From contig NZ_PHRG01000001.1 in the NCBI RefSeq assembly GCF_002803605.1, positions 62,001 through 126,000 on the forward strand: a stretch of 64,000 bases of DNA, written 5' to 3'. Shown piece after piece: positions 37,245-44,882 of the stretch. Position numbers and translations under genes: made by a program. The stretch's first letter is position 1, and each line of letters opens with the position of its first letter. The notes beneath the pieces were generated by a model, which saw only the letters and a list, made by a program, of their open reading frames with translations, did not search any database and was not told where the DNA came from. The DNA comes from Acinetobacter pseudolwoffii. Its GTDB lineage: Bacteria; Pseudomonadota; Gammaproteobacteria; Pseudomonadales; Moraxellaceae.

Positions 37245-37495
37245 AAGTCTTCTCCTGCTGTTCTTTAAGTTTATTTAAGGATCAGAGAAAGTATGAGAAG
37301 CAAAGCGCATTTAATATGTAGCTTTGATGCTAAAAACCGATTTTCTGTGTTGAATTCCTGTCAATTTTTAAGCTGCAAATTTTAACTGGGTGAGTTTTAT
37401 TTGACTTGTTCGTGATAAATGTAATTGCAATCTTTTTTACTATCGTTGCGCAATCTCTCAAAAGATCTGGCTTCAAATCTATTAAAGCAGTCATA
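37245..37495. other. Short AT-rich intergenic region before the DUF378 gene
   Basis: About 250 bases between the pepP terminator and the DUF378 gene with no gene or structure I can support. It should contain the DUF378 promoter. Confidence 0.4.
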
Positions 37496-37524
37496 AAAAA
37501 AGCCGATCTAAGGATCGGCTTTTC
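37496..37524 (-). terminator. Terminator of pepP
   Basis: The stem AAAAGCCGATC/GATCGGCTTTT has loop TAAG, just after the pepP stop on the minus strand. Confidence 0.9.
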
Positions 37525-37536
37525 ATGCTTCTAAAA

Positions 37537-38871
37537 TTAAGCAGCCTGTGCTTTCGCCATTAATGCTTCAATGTCTTCTACCGTTTTCACGACTTTCGCG
37601 GTTAATACCAGCGGGCCATTTGCAGTGGCCACGACATCATCTTCAATCCGGATGCCAATGCCACGCCATTTTGCATCCACAGTTTCATCATCAGGTGCAA
37701 TATATAAACCCGGCTCAACGGTGACCACCATACCTTCTTCATACGGACGCCATTCACCATCGACCTTATACGCGCCAACATCATGCACATCCATACCAAG
37801 CCAGTGACCCGTGCCATGCATGTAGAACTGGCGGAAAGCTTCTTTTTCTATAATGTCGTCGATATCACCTTGCATCAAGCCAAGATCAAGCAGACCTTGC
37901 ACCAGGATGCGCACAGCAACATTGTGCGGTTCTTTATAGGAGTTGCCAATTTGCACAGCATTGATCGCAGCGATTTGAGCATCCAGTACCACATTATACA
38001 AGGCTTTCTGTTCCGGACTGAATTTACCATTCACTGGAAAGGTACGGGTAATATCTGAAGCATAAAGCTGATATTCAGCCGCGGCATCAATCAGTACCAA
38101 ATCACCATCTTTCAGTGCCTTATCATTTTCTACGTAGTGCAGGATGCAGGCATTTTCACCGCCACCGACAATACTGTTATAGGCCGGAACACCGCCATTC
38201 TTGCCGAAAATATAATTCAGCTCGGCTTCGAGTGCATATTCCATCATGCCCGGACGTACTGCTCGCATCGCTTGAGTATGTGCATCTGCCGAAATATCTG
38301 AAGCAATTTGCATCAGTTCAATTTCATTGTCATCTTTATGCAGACGCATTTCGTCAATAATACGATCCAGTTGAATCACTTGAGCAGGTGCAGACGTACC
38401 ACGCCGGCTTTCACCACTTGCAGTCGCAATCCATTTCGCTACACGTGCATCAAAATCCGCGTTGTGGCCAATGCGATAAAATAACTGGTCTTTATTTTGT
38501 AATTTTTCCAGAATTCCTTCATCTAGCAGATCAATCGCATAAGCTTCATCTGCATCATAATCCTGCATCGCCCCATCAATCCCTGCACGATAGCCATTCC
38601 AGATTTCCATTTCCCGGTTACGTTCCCGGCAGAATAAACTATAGCTATAGCCTTCTTCTTCAGTGTCAAAGGTTTCAATCACAGCCACAGCTTCAGGTTC
38701 TGAAAATCCAGTTAAATAGAAGAAACTACTGTCCGCACGGTATTTATAATCTGCATCACGGTTACGCATCGCCACCGGACTGGTCGCGATAATCGCAATA
38801 CTGCGTAAACCAATTTCCCCTGCGAGAATACTGCGACGTTCCTGAAAATCAGCTTGTGTTAATTTCTTCAT
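37537..38871 (-). CDS. pepP: Xaa-Pro aminopeptidase P
   Basis: A 444-residue cytoplasmic metallopeptidase that removes N-terminal residues preceding proline. The N-terminal domain is RNase-H-like. The pita-bread catalytic domain begins near residue 175, with metal ligands in VLIDAAAEYQLYASDITRTFP (two Asp), MHGTGHWLGMDVHD (His), VVTVEPGLYI (Glu) and GIRIEDDV (Glu). Length matches E. coli PepP (441). It follows ygfB by 128 bases. In E. coli the next genes are ubiH-ubiI; here a terminator and two other genes intervene. Confidence 0.95.
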   Translation of the reverse strand: MKKLTQADFQERRSILAGEIGLRSIAIIATSPVAMRNRDADYKYRADSSFFYLTGFSEPEAVAVIETFDTEEEGYSYSLFCRERNREMEIWNGYRAGIDGAMQDYDADEAYAIDLLDEGILEKLQNKDQLFYRIGHNADFDARVAKWIATASGESRRGTSAPAQVIQLDRIIDEMRLHKDDNEIELMQIASDISADAHTQAMRAVRPGMMEYALEAELNYIFGKNGGVPAYNSIVGGGENACILHYVENDKALKDGDLVLIDAAAEYQLYASDITRTFPVNGKFSPEQKALYNVVLDAQIAAINAVQIGNSYKEPHNVAVRILVQGLLDLGLMQGDIDDIIEKEAFRQFYMHGTGHWLGMDVHDVGAYKVDGEWRPYEEGMVVTVEPGLYIAPDDETVDAKWRGIGIRIEDDVVATANGPLVLTAKVVKTVEDIEALMAKAQAA

Positions 38872-38999
38872 TACACCTTACTTCTTGTCAATTCATGCTT
38901 TTATTGAAATATTCTCTTGAAAACAGAACATATATTCTAATGAAACAGCAAAATATATGCCTGATTTCAAGCAGTGTGATGACATAGCTAACTATTTAG

Positions 39000-39632
39000 T
39001 TAGCTTGGACGTTTAGGCGAGAAAATTTCGACCACGCTTTGCGCCTCTGTAGCAGAAACCTGAGGCTGCACTTTTTGTGTCAATTGCTGCAAGAGTGGCG
39101 TTTCCTCAACCTCTACTTTTTTACGTCCCAAAGACAGGCTCACTGGAATCAGGCGCACAAATTCATACAATTCCTGATAGCTTTCTTCACCTTCGGCATC
39201 ATCGTCTGAGTCTTCAAATTCAACCGCTGCAACATCTTGTAAATGTTCAATCAGTTCTACTTCGTCCTGACGAATATGACCAGAAGCCAGACCAAAACCT
39301 AACACCACGCCTGCGCACCAGTCCGCCAATGCCTGCACACGTTCTGAGAGCACATGCTCATCATCTGGAAGCAAAGGTAAATAATCCAGTTCATCTTCAG
39401 ACAATGCATGGAAAACATCTTCAGCTTCGCCAGTCAACAGTTCTAATGCTTCGGCATCCAGTTCAGGCACATCCAGTGTTTCTAAAATCTGTAACCATTC
39501 TTCACTGCTCGGTGCCTGGGTGACACAAACAATCCCGGTCAGCAAACCATGCAGTTCACTCGGGCTAGAAATTTCCTCAATTGAAGAAAAATTGCGGTGC
39601 CATTCGGTCCAACCTGAAATATCGTCTTGCAT
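39000..39632 (-). CDS. ygfB: UPF0149 family protein (YgfB/YecA type)
   Basis: A 210-residue acidic protein. The signature is PSELHGLLTGIVC near the N-terminus and RVQALADWCAGVVLGFGLASG in the middle, followed by an acidic helix pair. In P. aeruginosa YgfB affects ampD expression and beta-lactam tolerance, but no function is settled for most members. I take ATG 39632 as the start (a TTG 12 bases upstream is the alternative). It lies just upstream of pepP, as in E. coli and Pseudomonas, and is divergent from the coiled-coil gene with only 64 bases between. Confidence 0.88.
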   Translation of the reverse strand: MQDDISGWTEWHRNFSSIEEISSPSELHGLLTGIVCVTQAPSSEEWLQILETLDVPELDAEALELLTGEAEDVFHALSEDELDYLPLLPDDEHVLSERVQALADWCAGVVLGFGLASGHIRQDEVELIEHLQDVAAVEFEDSDDDAEGEESYQELYEFVRLIPVSLSLGRKKVEVEETPLLQQLTQKVQPQVSATEAQSVVEIFSPKRPS

Positions 39633-39696
39633 TCGTTTATCCAATCTCTATACTGCTTATATATTACCTCTGTTTGCAACACTGTGCGACCTCGAT

Positions 39697-40254
39697 ATGT
39701 TAGAAGAATTACAGCGTCTACAAGTGCAGATTGGCGTGTTAAAAACGCGACTCGCACGGCTTGAAAGTGAGAATTCCAGTTTGCGCGAAGAGCAAGACTC
39801 TTCCATGGTGCAACATCAACAGCAAATTGAACAAAAGAACAGCGTGATTGCGCAAAAACAACAAGAAAATGAACACCTGACCGAACAGCTGACAGATTCT
39901 CGTGCCCAGTTTCAACTGCTCAATAATGATGCAACTGCACTGGCAGACCGTTATGGCCGTCTGGAAAAAAGCTGTACCGATCTGAAAAACCGTTTTCAGG
40001 AAATTCTGGCTGAACGAAATGAACTGCGGGTTTTGAAGGAAAAGATGCTGATCGAGCAGCGTCATGCCCAACAGGAAATTCAGCGCCTCAATCAGGAATC
40101 TGAGCGTTTAACCCAGAAAAATGAAAATGCCAAAGCCAAAGTTGAGGCGATTATTCAACGTCTGGCAATTCTCGGTACTGCGCAGGATCATCATGCACAA
40201 GAAATCCAACAACTGGCCCATCCGACTGAAGTGACTGAGGAAGCCTCATCATGA
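39697..40254 (+). CDS. Long coiled-coil protein upstream of ZapA
   Basis: A 185-residue protein that is almost entirely predicted coiled coil: MLEELQRLQVQIGVLKTRLA, then Gln/Glu-rich heptads to about residue 165. There is no signal peptide. In Pseudomonas a short coiled-coil protein (about 65 residues, TIGR02449) takes this place before zapA; this one is nearly three times longer. A role in division at the Z ring, like ZapB, is an inference from the 4-base overlap with zapA. The start at 39697 is chosen because codons before it run antisense through ygfB and look non-coding. No ribosome site is evident. Confidence 0.75.
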   Translation: MLEELQRLQVQIGVLKTRLARLESENSSLREEQDSSMVQHQQQIEQKNSVIAQKQQENEHLTEQLTDSRAQFQLLNNDATALADRYGRLEKSCTDLKNRFQEILAERNELRVLKEKMLIEQRHAQQEIQRLNQESERLTQKNENAKAKVEAIIQRLAILGTAQDHHAQEIQQLAHPTEVTEEASS

Positions 40255-40538
40255 GTGAACAAATTGCAATTGATCTCAGAGTATTGGGGCATAGTTTCCG
40301 TCTGGCCTCTACTCCTGACAAGCAGGAAGAATTAGAGCGCGCGGCACAGTTATTGAATGATAAATACGATGAATTTCGTCGTAAAGCACCACGCATGGAA
40401 CCCAGCAAGCTGATTATCATGGTGGCACTTGAGCTGATGCAGGAAGTCTTGAACATGAACAGATCACTGCAACAATATGCGCATTGCGAGCGTTTGTTAC
40501 AAACCATTTTAGAAGAAGTTGAGGAACTAACAGAATAA
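40251..40538 (+). CDS. zapA: Cell division protein ZapA
   Basis: A 95-residue cytoplasmic protein that cross-links FtsZ filaments. The globular N-terminal head has AIDLRVLGHSFRLASTPDKQ, and a C-terminal helix forms the dimer coiled coil. The start ATG overlaps the upstream coiled-coil gene by 4 bases (ATGA). 6S RNA begins 100 bases downstream on the same strand, as in many gammaproteobacteria. Confidence 0.95.
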   Translation: MSEQIAIDLRVLGHSFRLASTPDKQEELERAAQLLNDKYDEFRRKAPRMEPSKLIIMVALELMQEVLNMNRSLQQYAHCERLLQTILEEVEELTE

Positions 40539-40603
40539 TCTCATATTCTGTTTAAACTTCGGCCATTTGGCTGAACTGTTTACAGTTCATGAACAGCATA
40601 GAG

Positions 40604-40631
40604 TTGCCACACCGACATTATCGTTTATAAT
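40604..40631 (+). promoter_or_regulatory. Promoter of 6S RNA
   Basis: -35 TTGCCA (40604-40609), a 16-base spacer and a perfect -10 TATAAT (40626-40631), 6 bases before the predicted 5' end. Confidence 0.75.
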
Positions 40632-40637
40632 TAACTT

Positions 40638-40820
40638 ATCTCTGAGGTGTTCGCCAGCGGGTCTATATCCCTGCCGATACTTATATCTCCGGATGCGTTC
40701 TGCATATTTAGAGTGTATGCCTGCCTTCGTGCAGGAAACCCAGCAAGTATGCGTCGCGTCCACCTTGAACTCATCGGGTTCAGGGTAACGACATGCAGCG
40801 GCATCTTCGGAGTACTTAAT
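40638..40820 (+). ncRNA. ssrS: 6S RNA
   Basis: A 183-base region between zapA and the (displaced) fau gene. The ends pair as in E. coli 6S RNA: ATCTCTGAGGTGTTCGCCAG at the 5' end and CAGCGGCATCTTCGGAG at the 3' end. The segment CACCTTGAACTCATCGGGTT, followed by CAGGGTAACGACATG, is the conserved 3' half. The RNA mimics an open promoter and sequesters RNA polymerase-sigma70 in stationary phase. The size equals that of E. coli. The promoter directly upstream fits. Ends are estimated to within a few bases. Confidence 0.9.
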
Positions 40821-41004
40821 TTTTTGCTTAAAATATACTTGTAATTCTCTTAAAATCCTTTCTAAACTTTCTCTCAGTTTTATATTTCAGTATTTATCTC
40901 GGTCATTTTTCAAAGTTCATTTTATTCATGCCATTATCTGGTAGGCCTATAAAATGCTTAACAAGAAAATCGCTTTAACTTTCTTTTAAATACACATTGA
41001 ATTT

Positions 41005-41166
41005 TCAAGTTATTTGATCTCGATCTAAAATAAACATGGCCCAGATTGCGGCAGGAATCCAGCCTAAAATTGAAATCTGCAGCATGAGACATATTGTTGC
41101 TTCAACCGGTTTGTGAATGGTCATAAATAATGACCAGGGGAAAATAAAGGCAATCATCAACTTCAT
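41005..41166 (-). CDS. Pmp3/YqaE (UPF0057) family small membrane protein
   Basis: A 53-residue gene: MKLMIAFIFPWSLFM forms the first helix and LQISILGWIPAAIWAMFI the second. The LGWIPAAIWA segment is the family hallmark. Related proteins in yeast and plants affect membrane potential and salt tolerance, and E. coli YqaE is stress-induced. AGAGGG lies 9 bases before the ATG at 41166. It stands alone in the 6S RNA-fau gap, with 300 non-coding bases upstream. Confidence 0.82.
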   Translation of the reverse strand: MKLMIAFIFPWSLFMTIHKPVEATICLMLQISILGWIPAAIWAMFILDRDQIT

Positions 41167-41475
41167 TTTAAATACCCTCTTGTGTTCGTGTTTGCAATTT
41201 TAATATCCAGTTTTTACTGGACTCTGTGTTCGCTCTTTTTAGTGTTATCAAAAAAAATATGCATGCTGTATCATTCTAAAAAACATCTCAAAAGCCTAAT
41301 TAAGTTAGCTTAAATGCAGCTTAAAAATTATTTTAAATCAGCTTAGCGAACTTATATTTTCAATTATCGTCTTGACGTTTTTATGAAAAAGACCTTGCTT
41401 TCACTCGCGCTGCCCAGCAGCTTTTCACTCGACTGAAACCCCTCATCTTTGGGCTGTTTAGGTGAAAACTGATTG
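41167..41475. other. AT-rich intergenic region
   Basis: About 309 bases between the Pmp3-type gene and the sugar dehydrogenase gene. It is AT-rich and probably carries the promoter of the Pmp3-type gene. I see no gene, RNA structure or clear terminator. Confidence 0.4.
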
Positions 41476-42813
41476 CTACTTGGCAGCCGTATTCAAGGGT
41501 GATACCCGCCAAATCACGTCACCGACATCATCAGCCACTAAAATAGCGCCTGCAGAATCTACGGTTACACCAACAGGGCGCCCAAATGCTTTGCCCTGCT
41601 CGCTTAAAAATCCGGTTAAGACATCTTGAGGCTGACCGAAAGGCTGGCCATTTTGAAAGGGAACAAAAATCACTTTATAGCCACTATGCGGTTTGCGGTT
41701 CCATGAGCCATGCTGGCCAATCAGTGCACCATTTCGATAATGAGGCATTAGATCTGCTGTATAAAAACTTAAGCTCAATGATGCTGTATGATTACCCAAA
41801 GCATAGTCTGGTGGAATTGCCCGTGCCACCCGTGCAGGGTTTTGCGGCTTGACCCGTGTATCTACATGTTGGCCATAATAACTATAGGGCCAGCCATAAA
41901 AAGCACCGTCTTTAACCGAGGTGAGATAATCTGGAACCAGATCATTGCCGAGCTCATCACGCTCATTGACTACCGTCCAGAGTTTGCCACTCTGTGGTTG
42001 CCAGTCTATACCATTCGGATTACGAAGTCCGGTTGCAAAAGGTCGTGCTTGAGTATTGGCCAGGTCAAATTCCATGATCAGTGCCCGACCTTCTTCTTGA
42101 TCCAAGCCATTTTCAGCTACGTTACTGTTGGAACCTACCGTAATATAGAGTTTGCTGCCCGTAGGATTGGCAATGACATTTTTGGTCCAGTGATGGTTTA
42201 AACGACCCGCCGGTAAATCCAGTACTTTGGTGCCGGTTGCAGTAATTTGAGTAGCACCTGCTTGATAAGGAAAGCGCATCAGGGCATCAGTATTGGCCAC
42301 ATACAACATATTGCCGACCAGTACCATGCCAAATGGAGAGTTGAGATTCTGTAAAAATACAGTTTTTTGTTCAGCGACTCCATCACCATTATTGTCACGA
42401 AGCAGACTAATGCGGTTAGCACTCGGATGCGATGAGCCGGCTCGCTGCATTACCCATTTCATGATTTTGCCTTTAATTCCTTTGCTATCATCAGGCTTAG
42501 GTGGTGCATCGGTTTCGGCCACCAGCACATCACCATTTGGCAATACATAGATCCAGCGCGGATGCTGCAACCCTTTGGCAAATGCCTGAACTTTTAAACC
42601 TGTAGCGGGAGTGGGCATTTTGCCCTCAGGCCAACCTTTGGCAGGTGCAATATTGACTGTAGGCAGCAAGCTGGATTTTGGTTTGGGTAACTGTGGCTGG
42701 GAACCATAACTGTCAGCAATTGGCGACTTGGATGGCATAGTACAAGCCGTCATCGCCAGCAGAAGTGCCAAGCCTGCACCAGGCAAAAAAAAGTGAACCG
42801 GCTGAATAGGCAT
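41476..42813 (-). CDS. PQQ-type sugar/sorbosone dehydrogenase family lipoprotein
   Basis: A 445-residue exported protein with lipobox MTAC (Cys24), so probably membrane-anchored in the periplasm. The rest is a six-bladed beta-propeller of the GDH/sorbosone dehydrogenase family. Characteristic segments are HPRWIYVLPNGDVLVAETDA, LYITVGSNSN, GLRNPNGIDWQP, GHGSWNRKP-like (here QHGSWNRKP) and VDSAGAILVADDVGDVIWRV. Whether PQQ is bound is unproven. AAGAG precedes the start at 42813. It lies within the segment that separates 6S RNA from fau. Confidence 0.85.
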   Translation of the reverse strand: MPIQPVHFFLPGAGLALLLAMTACTMPSKSPIADSYGSQPQLPKPKSSLLPTVNIAPAKGWPEGKMPTPATGLKVQAFAKGLQHPRWIYVLPNGDVLVAETDAPPKPDDSKGIKGKIMKWVMQRAGSSHPSANRISLLRDNNGDGVAEQKTVFLQNLNSPFGMVLVGNMLYVANTDALMRFPYQAGATQITATGTKVLDLPAGRLNHHWTKNVIANPTGSKLYITVGSNSNVAENGLDQEEGRALIMEFDLANTQARPFATGLRNPNGIDWQPQSGKLWTVVNERDELGNDLVPDYLTSVKDGAFYGWPYSYYGQHVDTRVKPQNPARVARAIPPDYALGNHTASLSLSFYTADLMPHYRNGALIGQHGSWNRKPHSGYKVIFVPFQNGQPFGQPQDVLTGFLSEQGKAFGRPVGVTVDSAGAILVADDVGDVIWRVSPLNTAAK

Positions 42814-43252
42814 TTTTATCTCTTGTTATTTTTTATCGTCATCGACTTACTTTAAAAAACAATTAGAGATGCCACTAGTGGCTTGATGTTTTTTCTGGTT
42901 ATGAATTGGTTATCAGTTTTGAAGTAGATTTGTTTTTTTGTCGTAGCAGCATGATGCACAAGAGCTAAAAGAATTCTGATCAGTCATTCGATTCAGGGAT
43001 TGTTGTAGTTCATCCAAGCACAGCTCCGTTTTAAGGTTTCATATACTGTTCAAAATAAAAGCCCATCTTTTGATGAGCTTCTACGTGCAAATCAGACCTG
43101 AATGATCCTAAACCTAGAGAATCTATGAATAAGAGAGTCGGATATTCGTCTGAAATACTTCAAAAAACAATTAAGGGAAGTCCTCCAAACAGCTGGGTAA
43201 GATTGTGCTACACAGCCAGATCCACTGGAATGAAAGATAAGATCCGTGGCTC
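42814..43252. other. Intergenic region, no supported gene
   Basis: 439 bases between the sugar dehydrogenase and VOC genes, both leftward. A modest hairpin, AAGCCCATC/GATGAGCTT with a TTTT loop near 43066-43081, may be a terminator or a remnant. The rightward frame at 43125-43361 largely runs antisense to the VOC gene and I do not accept it. Confidence 0.4.
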
Positions 43253-43738
43253 TCAACCACGAAATGCCGCTTCAATCGCGGAGATGTCAATTTTCTTCAT
43301 GGTCATCATTGCATCAAAGGCGCGTTTGGCGGCGGCACGGTCAGAACTGGTCACTGCCTGAATAAGCACAATTGGCGTAATCTGCCAGGAAATGCCCCAC
43401 TTGTCTTTACACCAGCCACACTCGCTTTCCTGACCGCCATTGCCAACAATTGCATTCCAGTATCGGTCGGTTTCTTCCTGATCTTCAGTTGCCACCTGAA
43501 ATGAGAATGCTTCGTTATGCTGGAATGCCGGGCCACCATTTAGTCCAATGCAGCTAATACCCAGCACCCTAAAGTCAACGGTGATGACATCGCCTTCTTT
43601 TCCAGAAGGATAGTCTCCGGGTGCAAGGTTGATCGCGCCAATTGAGGAGTCAGGAAATGTCTCGGCATAAAATCGTGCAGCAGCTTCAGCGTCATTATCA
43701 TACCAGAGGCAGATGGTGTTCTTCGCAATATTCATCAT
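43253..43738 (-). CDS. VOC family protein (PhnB/3-dmu-9_3-mt type)
   Basis: A 161-residue protein of the vicinal-oxygen-chelate fold. It opens IAKNTICLWYDNDAEAAARFY, then has GGPAFQHNEAFSFQV and GWCKDKWGISWQITP, as in the PhnB-like family often labelled 3-demethylubiquinone methyltransferase-like. That label is historical and no methylation should be assumed. The chelating His/Glu pattern is incomplete by eye. GGAG lies 7 bases before the ATG at 43738. It is a single gene in the 6S-fau gap. Confidence 0.85.
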   Translation of the reverse strand: MMNIAKNTICLWYDNDAEAAARFYAETFPDSSIGAINLAPGDYPSGKEGDVITVDFRVLGISCIGLNGGPAFQHNEAFSFQVATEDQEETDRYWNAIVGNGGQESECGWCKDKWGISWQITPIVLIQAVTSSDRAAAKRAFDAMMTMKKIDISAIEAAFRG

Positions 43739-44154
43739 GTTCAATCTCCATTGATTTAGGTCTTACGCGCTCTGCCTAGGCACAATGTGTTAGATCTATT
43801 GGGTTAATCAGAGATCTGATCCCTTATCTATAATTCACTCAAAAACACAAAAAATCGATTTTAGATTTGTACCTTTATTAATCAAAATCTGTTTCATGAT
43901 CATCAAAATGATGACTTAAAAACGCATGCTTCACAGAAAATAAAAAAATTATGACATTTTAAGCAGCCAATAATTCAATGCCTTTAATTGACCAATTTTA
44001 ATCAAGTTTTTAGAGATGAGATTCATTATGAAATTTGCTGAACTTAACCAAGTTGCTACCTCGTCATATGAGAATCAAGATCACAATTGTTTTTTACTTT
44101 TCCCGAATTCCCACTTAGACTAGAGCACACTTTTGTCAGATCTGCTTTTGCCCT
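43739..44154. other. Intergenic region before fau, with a doubtful 31-codon frame
   Basis: 416 bases, strongly AT-rich. At 44028-44123 there is a 31-codon frame (begins MKFAELNQVATSSYE) with GAGATGAG about 7 bases upstream. It matches nothing I know and may be chance. The rest holds the fau and VOC promoters, which I could not pin down. Confidence 0.3.
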
Positions 44155-44736
44155 ATGACCATTCAAGAATTAAGAAGATACCTGCGTAAAACACGTCGTC
44201 ATCTTTCTAAATTTGAGCAAAGGCAAGCTGCACAAAAAGTTTTAAATCGCCTTATACGTAGCCCGCAATTTATTCATGCCAAGCACATCGGCATTTATCT
44301 GCATGCTTTTGGTGAGATTCATACCCACACCATTATTGAACGCTGCTTTAAACTGGGCAAACAGGTCTATCTGCCTGCGATTTGCGACATGAATCAACAG
44401 CTGGTCTGGATCCGAATCAGCCAGCATCAATATCGCAACAAGCGCTTTGCCTATCATCGGCTGGGAATGCGGGAGCCCATGACGACACGTGGTACTCATG
44501 TTTCTAAGCTGGATTTATTGATCATGCCGCTGCTGGCCTGTGATCATTCAGGGACACGCATTGGGATGGGTGGCGGTTTTTATGATCGAACCCTGGCTTC
44601 TGCGCCCGGGCTTCCATTCCGTCTGGGACTGGCGCATGACTTTCAACTGCTTAGCCAGTCCTTAAAACGGGAAAAATGGGACCAACCCTTGGATGCTCTT
44701 ATTACCCCGACAATTTTTTTAGCTTTCAAACGCTAA
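44155..44736 (+). CDS. fau: 5-formyltetrahydrofolate cyclo-ligase
   Basis: A 193-residue cytoplasmic enzyme that converts 5-formyl-THF to 5,10-methenyl-THF with ATP; in E. coli it is linked to 6S RNA processing by co-transcription. The motifs are the basic start LRKTRRHL, IGIYLHAFGEIHTH, LIMPLLACDHSGTRIGMGGG (loop with GMGGGFYDR) and WDQPLDALITP. It is the gene normally found right after ssrS; here 3.3 kb separates them. The ATG at 44155 has no strong ribosome site. Confidence 0.93.
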   Translation: MTIQELRRYLRKTRRHLSKFEQRQAAQKVLNRLIRSPQFIHAKHIGIYLHAFGEIHTHTIIERCFKLGKQVYLPAICDMNQQLVWIRISQHQYRNKRFAYHRLGMREPMTTRGTHVSKLDLLIMPLLACDHSGTRIGMGGGFYDRTLASAPGLPFRLGLAHDFQLLSQSLKREKWDQPLDALITPTIFLAFKR

Positions 44737-44813
44737 TTTCTCAATTTCCCTGTTGTGAACTACTTTAAAATCACATAATTAGTCATTTTTCATACAATTT
44801 AATCTTAACGCCC

Positions 44814-44838
44814 CTTGTATTTTTTAAATTACCCATCA
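44814..44838 (+). promoter_or_regulatory. Candidate heat-shock (sigma-32) promoter of lon
   Basis: CTTGTAT (44814-44820) and ACCCATCA (44831-44838) resemble the sigma-32 elements CTTGAAA and CCCCATNT, but the 10-base spacing is at or below the short limit. lon is a heat-shock gene in many proteobacteria, so the placement 45 bases before the start is plausible. Confidence 0.35.
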
Positions 44839-44882
44839 CTATTAAAACATGGCAACACCGTTGTCACTCATTAGGAGTGCTC

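Noticed and set aside
38115-38792. Plus-strand open frames inside pepP
   Set aside because: They are antisense shadows with high His/Arg content and lack any family pattern.
39520-39696. Longer start for the coiled-coil gene upstream of zapA
   Set aside because: The extension would be antisense to ygfB and breaks the coiled-coil pattern; the start at 39697 is natural.
43125-43361. Plus-strand open frame of 78 codons before and over the VOC gene
   Set aside because: The second half is antisense to the VOC gene and the first half shows no conserved motif.
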